Source: Collinsella sp944321445 (GTDB lineage Bacteria > Actinomycetota > Coriobacteriia > Coriobacteriales > Coriobacteriaceae). Taken from it: a DNA stretch of 64,000 bases. Below are positions 25,577-33,621 of the stretch, one piece after another; position 1 is the stretch's first letter; each line of letters opens with the position of its first letter. Below the pieces are notes generated by a model. That model had not been told where the DNA came from. It saw nothing but the letters and a program-made list of their open reading frames with translations, and searched no databases. The stretch lies in NCBI RefSeq assembly GCF_030371825.1, contig NZ_JAUDDM010000002.1; one strand, 5' to 3'. A program made the translations under genes and the position numbers.

Positions 25577-26468
25577 GGCTTGCCTCCTCGCCGTCAGCCG
25601 CGCTGCGCTCCTCGGCAAGCTCGGCATCCGACTCGCGGATGAGCTTCACGAGCGCACGGCACGCCTCCTCACCGATGAGCCCGCGGGCACGCGCCGTAAG
25701 ACGCGTCGCCTCGTTGCGATCACCCGCCTGCGCCGCATCCGACGCGCACATGAGCAAGCAGATCGCCATGTCGGCCGACGGATTGGTATCGATGCCTTGA
25801 TCGGCGAGCTCGGCAAGCGCCTCTTCCTCGGAAGACTCGGCGGCCTCGGGGCGCTCTGCCGCCATGCGCCCGGCAAGTGCCTCCACGCGCGCATCATCGG
25901 GCGCAAAGCGTTGGGCCAAACGAAGGCAGCCGGAAGCCGCCAGGGAATTATGGGACTCCAGGAAAAATGCGCCCAGGTTCGCGTAGGCGCGCGCAGCGAA
26001 GCGGGCATCGGAGGCGCGCTCCAGCACCGAGTTGCTCAGCGCTGCCCATTCCTGCATGTTGCCAAGCGCACGGAACAGCTCGGCCAAGTCGAGGCGATAC
26101 GCGCAGTTCATGGGGTTCCAGCGCACCGCCTGCGACAGCGCGTTCTTGGCGCTCACGTAGTCCTGCTGCGTGATGTAGGCAAAAGCGAGCGCAGAGTACA
26201 GGCGGTCGAACGGAGCCTCCACCTGCACGAGCTCGCGCGGATCGCGCTCCACACGACGATAGGCCAGGCGCTCGAAGGCATCGGCGAAGCTGAAGTACTG
26301 CCGCTTGTCGGTCGACTGACACTCGGCGTCGATATACTCCTCGGCAAGCTCGACCAAGCGCTCGAGCAACGGCGTGGCAGAGGCCAGGTCGCCCGCAGCC
26401 AGATAGCTCTCGGCCTGAGCGATGTCATATTCAGAAATGGGAAGGTCCACAGGTTCCCCCAATCGCAT
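25563..26468 (-). CDS. TPR-repeat protein between rnr and smpB
   Basis: A 301-residue soluble, helical protein. About residues 15-190 look like tetratricopeptide helices (for example RLYSALAFAYITQQDYVSAKNALSQAVRWNP). An acidic Glu/Ala-rich linker and a second helical part follow. No catalytic motif. It lies 11 bases after rnr and overlaps smpB by 14 bases, so it is made together with the trans-translation proteins and may scaffold them. The ATG at 26468 has no clear ribosome site; a GTG at 26450 with GGGGGA before it is an alternative. Confidence 0.8.
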   Translation of the reverse strand: MRLGEPVDLPISEYDIAQAESYLAAGDLASATPLLERLVELAEEYIDAECQSTDKRQYFSFADAFERLAYRRVERDPRELVQVEAPFDRLYSALAFAYITQQDYVSAKNALSQAVRWNPMNCAYRLDLAELFRALGNMQEWAALSNSVLERASDARFAARAYANLGAFFLESHNSLAASGCLRLAQRFAPDDARVEALAGRMAAERPEAAESSEEEALAELADQGIDTNPSADMAICLLMCASDAAQAGDRNEATRLTARARGLIGEEACRALVKLIRESDAELAEERSAADGEEASHAQP

Positions 26469-26479
26469 AACGTGTCGTA

Positions 26480-28576
26480 TCAGTGTAGCGCACGGCTTGC
26501 GTGGATCAGCTTGAAATCGAGATGTCCGCGCACCGGGTTGGTGCGGGCGACCTCAACCACCACGCGCGTACCGAGTGCGATGGTACGCCCGCTCGACGCG
26601 CCCGTGAGCACAAGCAGGTCCTCGTCGAAGTCCCACCATTCGTCGCCGCCCAAATCCGCCATGCGCACGAGGCCTTCCGCTCCGGTATCGTCCAGACGCA
26701 CGAAGGCGCCCATGCTGTCGATCCACGAAACGGCACCCGAGAACCGCTCGCCCACGCGCTCGGCGTAGTACTGAGCGACTTTCACTTTCTGCGACGCATG
26801 AGCGGCGGCATCGGCGATGCGCTCACGCGAGCTCGCATGGCGGCACAGCTGGGGCAGGATGCGAACGAGCCCCTGATCTCCCGTGCCGGTCAGCCACGGG
26901 ACGCGCTCGCGCGCCGCGGACTTTCCCAGCCGCTCCGATGCGAGAGCACGTTTGAGTTCGCGGTGCACCAGCAAGTCGGGGTAACGGCGTATGGGGCTCG
27001 TGAAGTGGCAGTACGCCGGCGCCCCCAACGCGTAATGTCCCAGATTGTGCGAACGGTATACCGCACGCTGCATCGCCCGCAGAAGCAGGGCGTTCACCAG
27101 GGAAGCATACCCGGTGCCGTGCGCTGCCTCCACGGCATCCTCGATCGCCGCAGCGTCGCCTGCCTTGATGTGAGCTGCCTGGGTACGGTCGATCGCACCG
27201 ATTTCCACCAGCGTAGTCGCAGCGGCGGACAGGTCGTCCGGCGACGGCGGCTCATGCACGCGAAACGCAGCATCGAGCCCACGATCGGCCAACCATGACG
27301 CAACGCACTCGTTGGCGAGCAGCATGGCCTCCTCCACCAACGACGTTGCCCGCGTGCGCTCACGCGTCACGATGTGCTCCGGCCAACCCTCATCATCGAG
27401 CAGGGCGTGTACCTCTACTGTTTCGAAGTCAATGGCCCCGCGCGCCCGCCGAATATGGCGGCGGGCATCGGCCAGGCGATCCGCCTCGCGTAAAAACGCA
27501 CCGAGGTCAACGCCTTCTGCCCGCGCCTCGGAGCACGCCCGCTGCGCCCGCTCGAAACTGGACGGATCGGCGGGGTTTCCCTCCCCTTGCGCAAGCAGCG
27601 CATCCGCGGCGTCGTAGTCCATGCGCACGCGCGAGCGTATGACGCTGGGGTACGCCGTGAAGCCGCGTACCCGCCCACGGCGGTCGAGGTCCATATCGAC
27701 CGTGAACGCAAGCCGGTCGACGCCGGGACGCAGCGAGCACAGGTCGTTCGAAAGCGCTTCGGGCAGCATGGGAAGCACGCGGTCGGCGAGATACACCGAT
27801 GTCGCGCGGCGGCGCGCCTCGAAGTCCACCTGCGATTCCCAGGCAACATAGTGCGAAACGTCGGCGATATGGACACCCAGCCTCCATCCGCCGGAAACAT
27901 CGCGCTCGATGGAGATGGCGTCGTCGAAATCGCGCGCATCGATGGGGTCGATAGTGATGAGGAATCGGTCGCGTATATCGCGGCGCAAGGGATCTGCAAG
28001 CGCCGCCTCGATATCCAGCGTGCAGCCCTGCGCCTCCGCGACCGCCTCGACAGGATACCCGTCCTCAAGATCGTAGCGTGCCATCACGCAGCGAATGCCC
28101 GCGTCGGGGGCATCCGCCCCGCCGATGCGCTGCTCGATAGTCGCCACGCCGCTCTCGTAGCGCGTGGGATAGCTCACCACGCGCGCCATGACCACGTCCC
28201 CCAGATCCACGCCGTGATCGGCAGCGGAGGTGTCGCGCGGGAGCACGAAGAAGTCCTGATGCTGCCTCGGGTCGAGCGGGCGAACCACGCCCAAGGGGCC
28301 CGCTTGGGAATACGTGCCCACGATGACCGACGCAGCGCGCGAGATGGTGCCCTCGACGACCGCACGCGGCGTGCCGCCGGGTCCCCGGTGCAGGCTCACC
28401 GTCACGGTATCGCCGTTCATGGCTTCGCGCATGCCGCGCTGCGTCAGGCGAATCATGCCCTCGGCGGTTTCGACAAATGCTCCGGCGTCCGTGACGCGCA
28501 CGGTGCCAGTGAGCCGCGCCGCATGCCGCGGGCGCGTGGGAGCCTTGCGCCGGCCGCCCCTATGCTTTCGTCCCAT
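26480..28576 (-). CDS. rnr: Ribonuclease R (RNase II family 3'-5' exonuclease)
   Basis: A 698-residue exoribonuclease. A basic N-terminus and cold-shock-like domains are followed by the RNB catalytic domain with DPIDARDFDDAISIE (active-site aspartates, about residue 240) and HFTSPIRRYPDL, then an S1 domain at the C-terminus. It degrades structured RNA and non-stop mRNA. The ATG at 28576 has GGGGGC upstream. The rnr-TPR-smpB order links it to ribosome rescue. Confidence 0.94.
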   Translation of the reverse strand: MGRKHRGGRRKAPTRPRHAARLTGTVRVTDAGAFVETAEGMIRLTQRGMREAMNGDTVTVSLHRGPGGTPRAVVEGTISRAASVIVGTYSQAGPLGVVRPLDPRQHQDFFVLPRDTSAADHGVDLGDVVMARVVSYPTRYESGVATIEQRIGGADAPDAGIRCVMARYDLEDGYPVEAVAEAQGCTLDIEAALADPLRRDIRDRFLITIDPIDARDFDDAISIERDVSGGWRLGVHIADVSHYVAWESQVDFEARRRATSVYLADRVLPMLPEALSNDLCSLRPGVDRLAFTVDMDLDRRGRVRGFTAYPSVIRSRVRMDYDAADALLAQGEGNPADPSSFERAQRACSEARAEGVDLGAFLREADRLADARRHIRRARGAIDFETVEVHALLDDEGWPEHIVTRERTRATSLVEEAMLLANECVASWLADRGLDAAFRVHEPPSPDDLSAAATTLVEIGAIDRTQAAHIKAGDAAAIEDAVEAAHGTGYASLVNALLLRAMQRAVYRSHNLGHYALGAPAYCHFTSPIRRYPDLLVHRELKRALASERLGKSAARERVPWLTGTGDQGLVRILPQLCRHASSRERIADAAAHASQKVKVAQYYAERVGERFSGAVSWIDSMGAFVRLDDTGAEGLVRMADLGGDEWWDFDEDLLVLTGASSGRTIALGTRVVVEVARTNPVRGHLDFKLIHASRALH

Positions 28577-28672
28577 GGACGCCCCCTTTCCCTCACGTCT
28601 CCCGTATACCCGTATCCGAGCGTACAAACGCCCGCGAATGCCTCACCGTGTCAAAACGACGACTGCTGTCAG

Positions 28673-28708
28673 AAAAAGCCCGGGCCGCTCAAACCGAGCG
28701 ACCCGGGC
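28673..28708 (-). terminator. Terminator of ftsE-ftsX
   Basis: On the minus strand GCCCGGGTCGCTC pairs with GAGCGGCCCGGGC and is followed directly by TTTTTCT, 30 bases after the ftsX stop. A very strong intrinsic terminator. Confidence 0.93.
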
Positions 28709-28737
28709 GAATGCAAGCAAGCTGTCGAGTGTTTCGG

Positions 28738-29685
28738 CTACACCTTGAGGTAGCGCCTCATGGCGATGGCGGAGCCGAACAGGCCGATGATGATGCCGAC
28801 CAGCACCAGCGCCGCGTACGTCACGAGGTACATGCGCAGCGACAGGTCGAACGAAAGGAACTGGATCGCATGCTGCAGCGCGGGCATACCGATGTTACGG
28901 ATGAGCTCGAGCACGACGATGGCCAGCAGCGAACCCAGCAGCGCCTGGATGACGCCCTCCGTAATGAACGGCCCGCGAATGAAGCTGTTGGAAGCACCCA
29001 CCAGACGCATGATGCCGATCTCGCGACGGCGCGCGGTGATGGACAGGCGAATAGTGTTGTTGATGAAGATGAACGCGATGAAGGTGAGCAGGCCCACGAG
29101 CACCACGGCGCCGATGCGGATGTAGGTGGTCACCTGGAACAGGCGGCCGACCTCCTCCTGGCCGTAGATGACGCTCGCGTTGACATCGGCCTCGACGTTG
29201 TCCTCGTCGGGGTTGTCGTCGTCAACGATCTCGCGGAAGTCCTCGTCGGCCTTGATGCGCTCGGCCATATCCTGGACCTCGGAGGGGTCGTTCATCTCGA
29301 TGGTGAAGGAGCGGGGCAGCGGATTCTCGCCGTCGAGCGCGGCAAGCGTCGCGTCGGCGTTGTTCGAGATGTTGCCCATGTACTCCTCGAGCGCGTCGTC
29401 CTTCGTCTTAAAGTCGACACTCTTCACATTCTCCCAGCTCTCGAGCTTGGAGCGGAAGGCCTCGATCTGCTCGTCGGTGGCCTCATCGGAAATGAAGGCG
29501 TTGATGGTCACCTGCTGCTCGACCGTACCGATCACCGAGTTGACCATAGCGGAACCCAAGATGAACAGACCGATGATGAACAGCGACAGGAAAATCGTGA
29601 TGACCGCGCCGATCGAAGTGCCGAGGTTGCGGACGAAATGGCTGCCCGCCTCGCGCAGCGAATACCCAAAGTTGCTAGGCGCCAT
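28738..29685 (-). CDS. ftsX: Cell-division ABC permease-like protein
   Basis: A 315-residue protein with four membrane helices: one near residues 22-47 and three in the last 130 residues. Between them lies a large extracellular domain (about 50-185) rich in Asp and Glu, the part that activates peptidoglycan hydrolases in other bacteria. SITARRREIGIMRLVGAS is the FtsX cytoplasmic loop. It overlaps ftsE by 11 bases. Confidence 0.93.
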   Translation of the reverse strand: MAPSNFGYSLREAGSHFVRNLGTSIGAVITIFLSLFIIGLFILGSAMVNSVIGTVEQQVTINAFISDEATDEQIEAFRSKLESWENVKSVDFKTKDDALEEYMGNISNNADATLAALDGENPLPRSFTIEMNDPSEVQDMAERIKADEDFREIVDDDNPDEDNVEADVNASVIYGQEEVGRLFQVTTYIRIGAVVLVGLLTFIAFIFINNTIRLSITARRREIGIMRLVGASNSFIRGPFITEGVIQALLGSLLAIVVLELIRNIGMPALQHAIQFLSFDLSLRMYLVTYAALVLVGIIIGLFGSAIAMRRYLKV

Positions 29686-30841
29686 AGTTGCCGTAGCCTC
29701 CCCTCTCCTGGTCGCGAACGATGTGACCAGCCTCGAGCGCGATGACGCGACGGTGCATGGAGTCGACCATCTCACGGTCGTGCGTGGCCACGATGACGGT
29801 GGTGCCCGTGCGGTTGATGCGCTCGAGCAGCTTCATGATGCCCAGCGAGATGGCCGGGTCGAGGTTACCCGTGGGCTCGTCGCAGATGAGCAGCGGCGGA
29901 CGGTTGACCATGGCGCGGGCCACGGCAACGCGCTGCTGCTCGCCGCCAGAGAGCTGATCGGGCATGGAGTCCATCTGATCTGCCAGGCCGACGAGGCGAA
30001 GCACCTCGGGAACCTGGCTGCGGATGACCGCCTTGGGCTTGCCGATGCACTCGAGCGCGAACGCGACGTTCTCGTACGCGGTCTTGTTGGGCAGCAGGCG
30101 GAAGTCCTGGAACACCGCACCGATCTGGCGGCGCAGGAAGGGAACCTTGCGGTTCTTGATGCGCATGAGGTCCTGACCGGCAACGAGAATGCGGCCGCTC
30201 GTGGGCTTGACGTCGCGAATCATCGTGGAGAGCAGTGTGGTCTTGCCCGAACCGGAATGGCCGACGAGGAAGACGAACTCACCGGGATAGATCTCGAGGT
30301 TCACGTCGTCGAGCGCCGGCTTGTTGGGCTGCGCCGCGTAGATCTTGGTGAGATGCTCCATGAGGATGACGGGCTCGACGCCCGCCTCGCGGGCCATCTC
30401 CTTGCGCGACTCCTGAACCGGGGCGAACACCGACGTGAAGTCGGGACTCGCGAGAGCCTCGTCGACATCGGCGATCTGGCGCTGCTCGGACTCGTCGGTC
30501 GATGCGGTCGCGGGACCGGCCTGCGTCATGAACACGTCGATGGAGGCGGGCTCTGCCGGAGACGGGATGTTGACCAGCGGGGTCGCCTCGACGGGCACCG
30601 CATCCGGAGACGGAATGGCGTCGATGGCGGGAACCTGCGAGGCCTCAACCTGCGGTTGCGCCGGAGTGTAGGCAAAGGGGTCCGCCACGGGCTGCTGCGC
30701 CGGCTGCGGCGCGGGTGCCTGCGTAAGCAGATCGTTTGCGTCCTGAGCGGGGGCCGGAGTCGCGAAGTGCTGGCTCGTCGTCGTATCCCCCACCTGGGGC
30801 GCTGTCTGCTCATCGCTGGGCTTACGGAAGTGGTTACCCAC
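29675..30841 (-). CDS. ftsE: Cell-division ATPase FtsE with long N-terminal extension
   Basis: A 388-residue protein. The ABC domain is only residues about 158-388 (Walker A GHSGSGKT at 194-201, LSGGEQQR, Walker B LLICDEPTGNLD, THD). The first about 157 residues are Pro/Gln/Ala/Thr-rich with no predicted fold; most FtsE proteins of about 220-230 residues have nothing there. The extension starts with a good ATG and remains in frame throughout, so it is probably translated. Internal starts near VEPVILMEHL cannot be excluded. With FtsX it controls hydrolases at the division site. Confidence 0.92.
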   Translation of the reverse strand: MGNHFRKPSDEQTAPQVGDTTTSQHFATPAPAQDANDLLTQAPAPQPAQQPVADPFAYTPAQPQVEASQVPAIDAIPSPDAVPVEATPLVNIPSPAEPASIDVFMTQAGPATASTDESEQRQIADVDEALASPDFTSVFAPVQESRKEMAREAGVEPVILMEHLTKIYAAQPNKPALDDVNLEIYPGEFVFLVGHSGSGKTTLLSTMIRDVKPTSGRILVAGQDLMRIKNRKVPFLRRQIGAVFQDFRLLPNKTAYENVAFALECIGKPKAVIRSQVPEVLRLVGLADQMDSMPDQLSGGEQQRVAVARAMVNRPPLLICDEPTGNLDPAISLGIMKLLERINRTGTTVIVATHDREMVDSMHRRVIALEAGHIVRDQERGGYGNYGA

Positions 30842-30899
30842 TAGAAGCTCCTTCGTGTCGTGCGATTGAACTACATACGAGACCGTATTTTAACAGGGG

Positions 30900-31003
30900 C
30901 CACCGGCATGCACAGAGAATGCACGTCGGTGGAGGGCTCGTGGTGTCTCGAATACACACGAGCGACATGAGTCAGGTCCCGACAAGGGAACCTCATCGGG
31001 ACC
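30900..31003. other. Three hairpins upstream of ftsE
   Basis: In the 185-base gap before ftsE are three stems: 30900-30932 (13-nt arms, 11 matches), 30937-30962 (CTCGTGGTGT with ACACACGAG) and 30975-31003 (GGTCCCGA with TCGGGACC, 13-nt loop). They might be the terminator of the preceding minus-strand gene on the other side or a leader; I cannot tell. Confidence 0.5.
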
Positions 31004-31026
31004 ACGGAATACTGTGAGCGAGCGAC

Positions 31027-31272
31027 CTACTCCTCCGGCAGCTTGCCAAAAGCCTGGATGTACTCGTCGTCATCCATCCAATCGATAATGTCACCAGGCT
31101 TGCAGTGCAGGGTTTCGCACATGGCGGTCAGCGTGGAGAAGCGGATCCCCTTCAGCCTACCCGTCTTGATGCGCGAAACATTGACCGGCGAGATGCCGAT
31201 CTTCTCCGCGAGCTCAAGCGAAGTCATCTTCCTGTCCGCCATCACGCGGTCCAGACGCATCACAATGGGCAT
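31027..31272 (-). CDS. Small XRE/YozG-type HTH regulator
   Basis: An 81-residue protein consisting of one Cro/CI-type helix-turn-helix (MTSLELAEKIGISPVNVSRIKTG, recognition helix VNVSRIKTG) and a short acidic tail. It resembles YozG of Bacillus. AGGTGA lies six bases before the ATG at 31272. It starts 10 bases after the stop of the DUF2975 gene; YozG-like regulators are usually paired with DUF2975 membrane proteins, so this is a standard pair. Confidence 0.87.
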   Translation of the reverse strand: MPIVMRLDRVMADRKMTSLELAEKIGISPVNVSRIKTGRLKGIRFSTLTAMCETLHCKPGDIIDWMDDDEYIQAFGKLPEE

Positions 31273-31281
31273 AGACATCAC

Positions 31282-31821
31282 CTACAGAATGTTCTCGGTA
31301 TCTTCCTGAAGGATTCTACCGTATTCGAATACACCCGCAAGTGCAAAAAACATCATAGAAAGCACAAGAGACCTTAAATCCAGTTCTGGCACCACCGAAA
31401 TCGGCGTGAGGGATCCTCCTAAAGCAGCAGGAGGGGTGAATGTCGGCATGAGCAGGCCCGCAAATGCGCATGCCGCGTTTACCGCACCAAGCACGAGCAA
31501 GCGCGCCGTCTGGCGCTTTGAGAAAAATTCCGCCTTGCGCCCCACCGTCAAAACGAACGAGAGGAACAGCACCAGCGTCGTCGCATCCAACACGATAACC
31601 AGCGCTCCGACCAGCAGATAGCGCACCGCCACGGCGGTAACGCCTGTGTTCAGCAGCCCAGGAACCATGCCTGCAAGGGCGATGGCATTGACCGCGATAC
31701 CGATGCCGAAGAGCACGCACAGCGCATACAGCGTCGCAATCACAAGCCTGCGACGAGGAAAACGCACCTTGCTGGCATGCGCCTCTATGCGCGACGCTTC
31801 GGTTGATGTCTCAAGAACCAT
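31282..31821 (-). CDS. DUF2975 membrane protein
   Basis: A 179-residue protein with four hydrophobic helices (about 28-50, 66-92, 107-126 and 148-168). Size, topology and partner gene match the DUF2975 family, which has no known biochemical role; membrane sensing for the paired HTH regulator is a common suggestion. It lies downstream of the radical SAM gene and a long hairpin. Confidence 0.8.
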   Translation of the reverse strand: MVLETSTEASRIEAHASKVRFPRRRLVIATLYALCVLFGIGIAVNAIALAGMVPGLLNTGVTAVAVRYLLVGALVIVLDATTLVLFLSFVLTVGRKAEFFSKRQTARLLVLGAVNAACAFAGLLMPTFTPPAALGGSLTPISVVPELDLRSLVLSMMFFALAGVFEYGRILQEDTENIL

Positions 31822-31855
31822 GGAAATCCTTTCATATGTGCTTATGTAGCCGAGT

Positions 31856-31943
31856 GGGCGAATGCAACGGACAGGGCAGATCGGTTGTTCCGCGCACTAC
31901 CGAGAACGCAACGCGGCCAACACCCGGTCCGTCCCATTCGCCC
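31856..31943. repeat. Long inverted repeat after the small peptide gene
   Basis: The 21-nt arms 31856-31876 and 31923-31943 (GGGCGAATGCAACGGACAGGG and its partner) pair at 18 positions, with a 46-nt loop that can itself pair (CCGCG/CGCGG). It begins 10 bases after the stop of the 25-codon gene on the minus strand and ends close to the ribosome site of the DUF2975 gene. No T run follows. Confidence 0.8.
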
Positions 31944-31952
31944 ATGGGCGTG

Positions 31953-32030
31953 CTAGACACCGACCTTGATTCCAAAAATGAGCACGCACACCACGCCCGC
32001 CTGGAGATCATCGGCAATGTTAAACAGCAT
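31953..32030 (-). CDS. Putative 25-residue peptide coupled to a radical SAM enzyme
   Basis: A 25-codon gene starting MLFNIADDLQ and ending in a hydrophobic half with one cysteine (C15), two glycines and a lysine at residue 22. The start ATG overlaps the last codons of the radical SAM gene by 11 bases, and a very strong GGAGGAGG ribosome site lies about seven bases upstream inside that gene. Strong initiation signals on such a short frame and its position suggest it is translated. It may be the substrate of the radical SAM enzyme (a RiPP precursor). No known precursor family is recognised, so this is a hypothesis. Confidence 0.5.
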   Translation of the reverse strand: MLFNIADDLQAGVVCVLIFGIKVGV

Positions 32031-33276
32031 GTTCGCCACCTCCTCCCCCGACTCCAGAGAGAAATTCATCGATTGCTATCTCGAGCGCACGACGGTAATA
32101 CCCGCAATACGGGTCAGGACCGTCAAGTGCGCCGGAAGCCATGAATGCGCGTGCCCGGCAACCGCCACCGCACAGGTAGCACACATCGCACGAGGAACAC
32201 GAAGCGAGGTCTTCCACGCAGGGAAGACGGAAAGAATCCAACGCGCACCGCACGTCATCGACGCTATCGGTAAACACGTTGCCCAGCGCAAAAGGCGACA
32301 TCATGAGCATATGGCATGGATACAACGCACCGTCAGCGGCAACGCTGCAGCCGCAGCGAGAGGCTCCGCACGATATGCGCGCCGCGAGCTGAGAGGATGG
32401 GCCTGTAGAATCGTGCCCCGAGATACTGGGGCTTTGCCGAACGGCAGCCGCCATGACCTCGGCGAGATGCCGCACGTCATGCTCGTTCGGCATAAGCTCG
32501 CCCAGTACATCGGGGTCGCCGGACAACAAACTGAATCCCAGGGTTGCTCCCATAGAATCAGCGAGCTCGATGTATGCCGGCACATCATCGATGTTGTGTG
32601 CGTGAAGCGTGGGAAGCACCTGAACAGGAATCGACGCGTCCTTGCATGTGTGGACCGCTTCAGCAAGCACGTCAAATAGCTGCGAGCCGCGCAACCAGGC
32701 GCGTGCCTGCGCGGACGCGCCGTCAAACGATACGGCGATCAAATCGACCAGACCACTTAGGCTACCCACCCTATCGGGCGTACACAGAACTCCATTGGTG
32801 ATAACGGTGATTCGGGAGAACCCCACCTCACGCGCAGCGCCCAGCACATCGGCCAGATCATCGCGTGCAAATGGTTCGCCACCAGAAATAACGAGCCGAT
32901 TCACGCCGAGTTGTGCCAACGTATCCAAAGCGTGAAACAGATCTTTGAGCGTCGGATCACTTGCGACATTGCGTGCGGCATTTGCGGAATAGCATCCCGT
33001 GCAAGCCAGGTTGCACCTATTCGTCACATGCAAATATGCCGATGTATATGCAGAATGCTCCTGCGCACCTTTGTCGATAAAGCCCGCGCTATCCAAATAG
33101 GAAACAAGGGGGCCACAGGAAGCGGGTATATCTTGCTTCGCAACGTCGCTTCCGAGCATGCGGTCGCAGAGCTCGGCGCCTTCAGATGTGAGCCCTACGA
33201 TCGCGCCCGTCGCGATATTCCCAACCACAGGAACTCCAGCCATGGAGAACCTTCTCGCACATCCCGACAGTTTCAT
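32020..33276 (-). CDS. Radical SAM/SPASM enzyme with PqqD-like N-terminus
   Basis: A 418-residue enzyme. Residues about 1-70 (VPVVGNIATGAIVGLTSEG and LVSYLDSAGFID) have the pattern of a PqqD-type peptide-recognition domain. The radical SAM motif is C88-C92-C95 (CNLACTGC), with ISGGEPF following. The C-terminal SPASM-type cysteines appear in CGASRCGC, YPCHM, CSSCDVCYLCGGGC and DPYCGYY. This layout is typical of enzymes that modify ribosomal peptides. The ATG at 33276 is preferred; 33243 (AGAAGG before it) and TTG at 33297 are possible. The tiny gene overlapping its end is a candidate substrate. Confidence 0.87.
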   Translation of the reverse strand: MKLSGCARRFSMAGVPVVGNIATGAIVGLTSEGAELCDRMLGSDVAKQDIPASCGPLVSYLDSAGFIDKGAQEHSAYTSAYLHVTNRCNLACTGCYSANAARNVASDPTLKDLFHALDTLAQLGVNRLVISGGEPFARDDLADVLGAAREVGFSRITVITNGVLCTPDRVGSLSGLVDLIAVSFDGASAQARAWLRGSQLFDVLAEAVHTCKDASIPVQVLPTLHAHNIDDVPAYIELADSMGATLGFSLLSGDPDVLGELMPNEHDVRHLAEVMAAAVRQSPSISGHDSTGPSSQLAARISCGASRCGCSVAADGALYPCHMLMMSPFALGNVFTDSVDDVRCALDSFRLPCVEDLASCSSCDVCYLCGGGCRARAFMASGALDGPDPYCGYYRRALEIAIDEFLSGVGGGGGEHAV

Positions 33277-33545
33277 TGAACACCCCGACTCGTTCAATAC
33301 GTTCGTGTCAGTTATTAATATGCATTGTTGTTCTCTTAGACATATTACCTGTATACGATAGCTTACAGTTTTACGATTATTTATCTTTTTGTGCTTCTAT
33401 ATAGATATTGATTACATAGTGGAATATATCGAGAAAGATTTTAGTCGCATTTAGGTATATCGAGGTCAATTAAATCATTAATCAACGCCCGCGCTACAAC
33501 TCATTTCATCCGCATACGTGCCCATCCGCACATCCGATACCAATC
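33277..33545. other. AT-rich region upstream of the radical SAM gene
   Basis: The stretch 33300-33480 is far poorer in GC than anything else in the window (many runs such as TATATAGATATT). It holds the presumed promoter of the radical SAM gene on the minus strand. I see only one very short frame (11 codons, near 33330) and no convincing gene. The base composition suggests recent acquisition or a silenced, nucleoid-protein-bound promoter. Confidence 0.6.
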
Positions 33546-33586
33546 AAAAAGCGGGGCGGCGCGACAACACATCGCACCGCCCCGGC
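33546..33586 (-). terminator. Terminator after the 447-residue membrane protein gene
   Basis: On the minus strand GGGGCGGTGCG pairs with CGCGCCGCCCC and is followed by GCTTTTTG, about 36 bases after the stop. Confidence 0.88.
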
Positions 33587-33621
33587 ATGGAAAAGACAAA
33601 AGGCTCGAATGTAAATTGGCG

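Noticed and set aside
31845..31930. tRNA-like sequence (GCCGAGTGGGCGAATG)
   Set aside because: It has no T-loop GGTTCGAATCC and no acceptor stem; it is part of a long inverted repeat.
33318..33352. 11-codon frame (MSKRTTMHINN) upstream of the radical SAM gene
   Set aside because: Weak ribosome site and no feature of a precursor peptide; the downstream 25-codon frame is a much better candidate.
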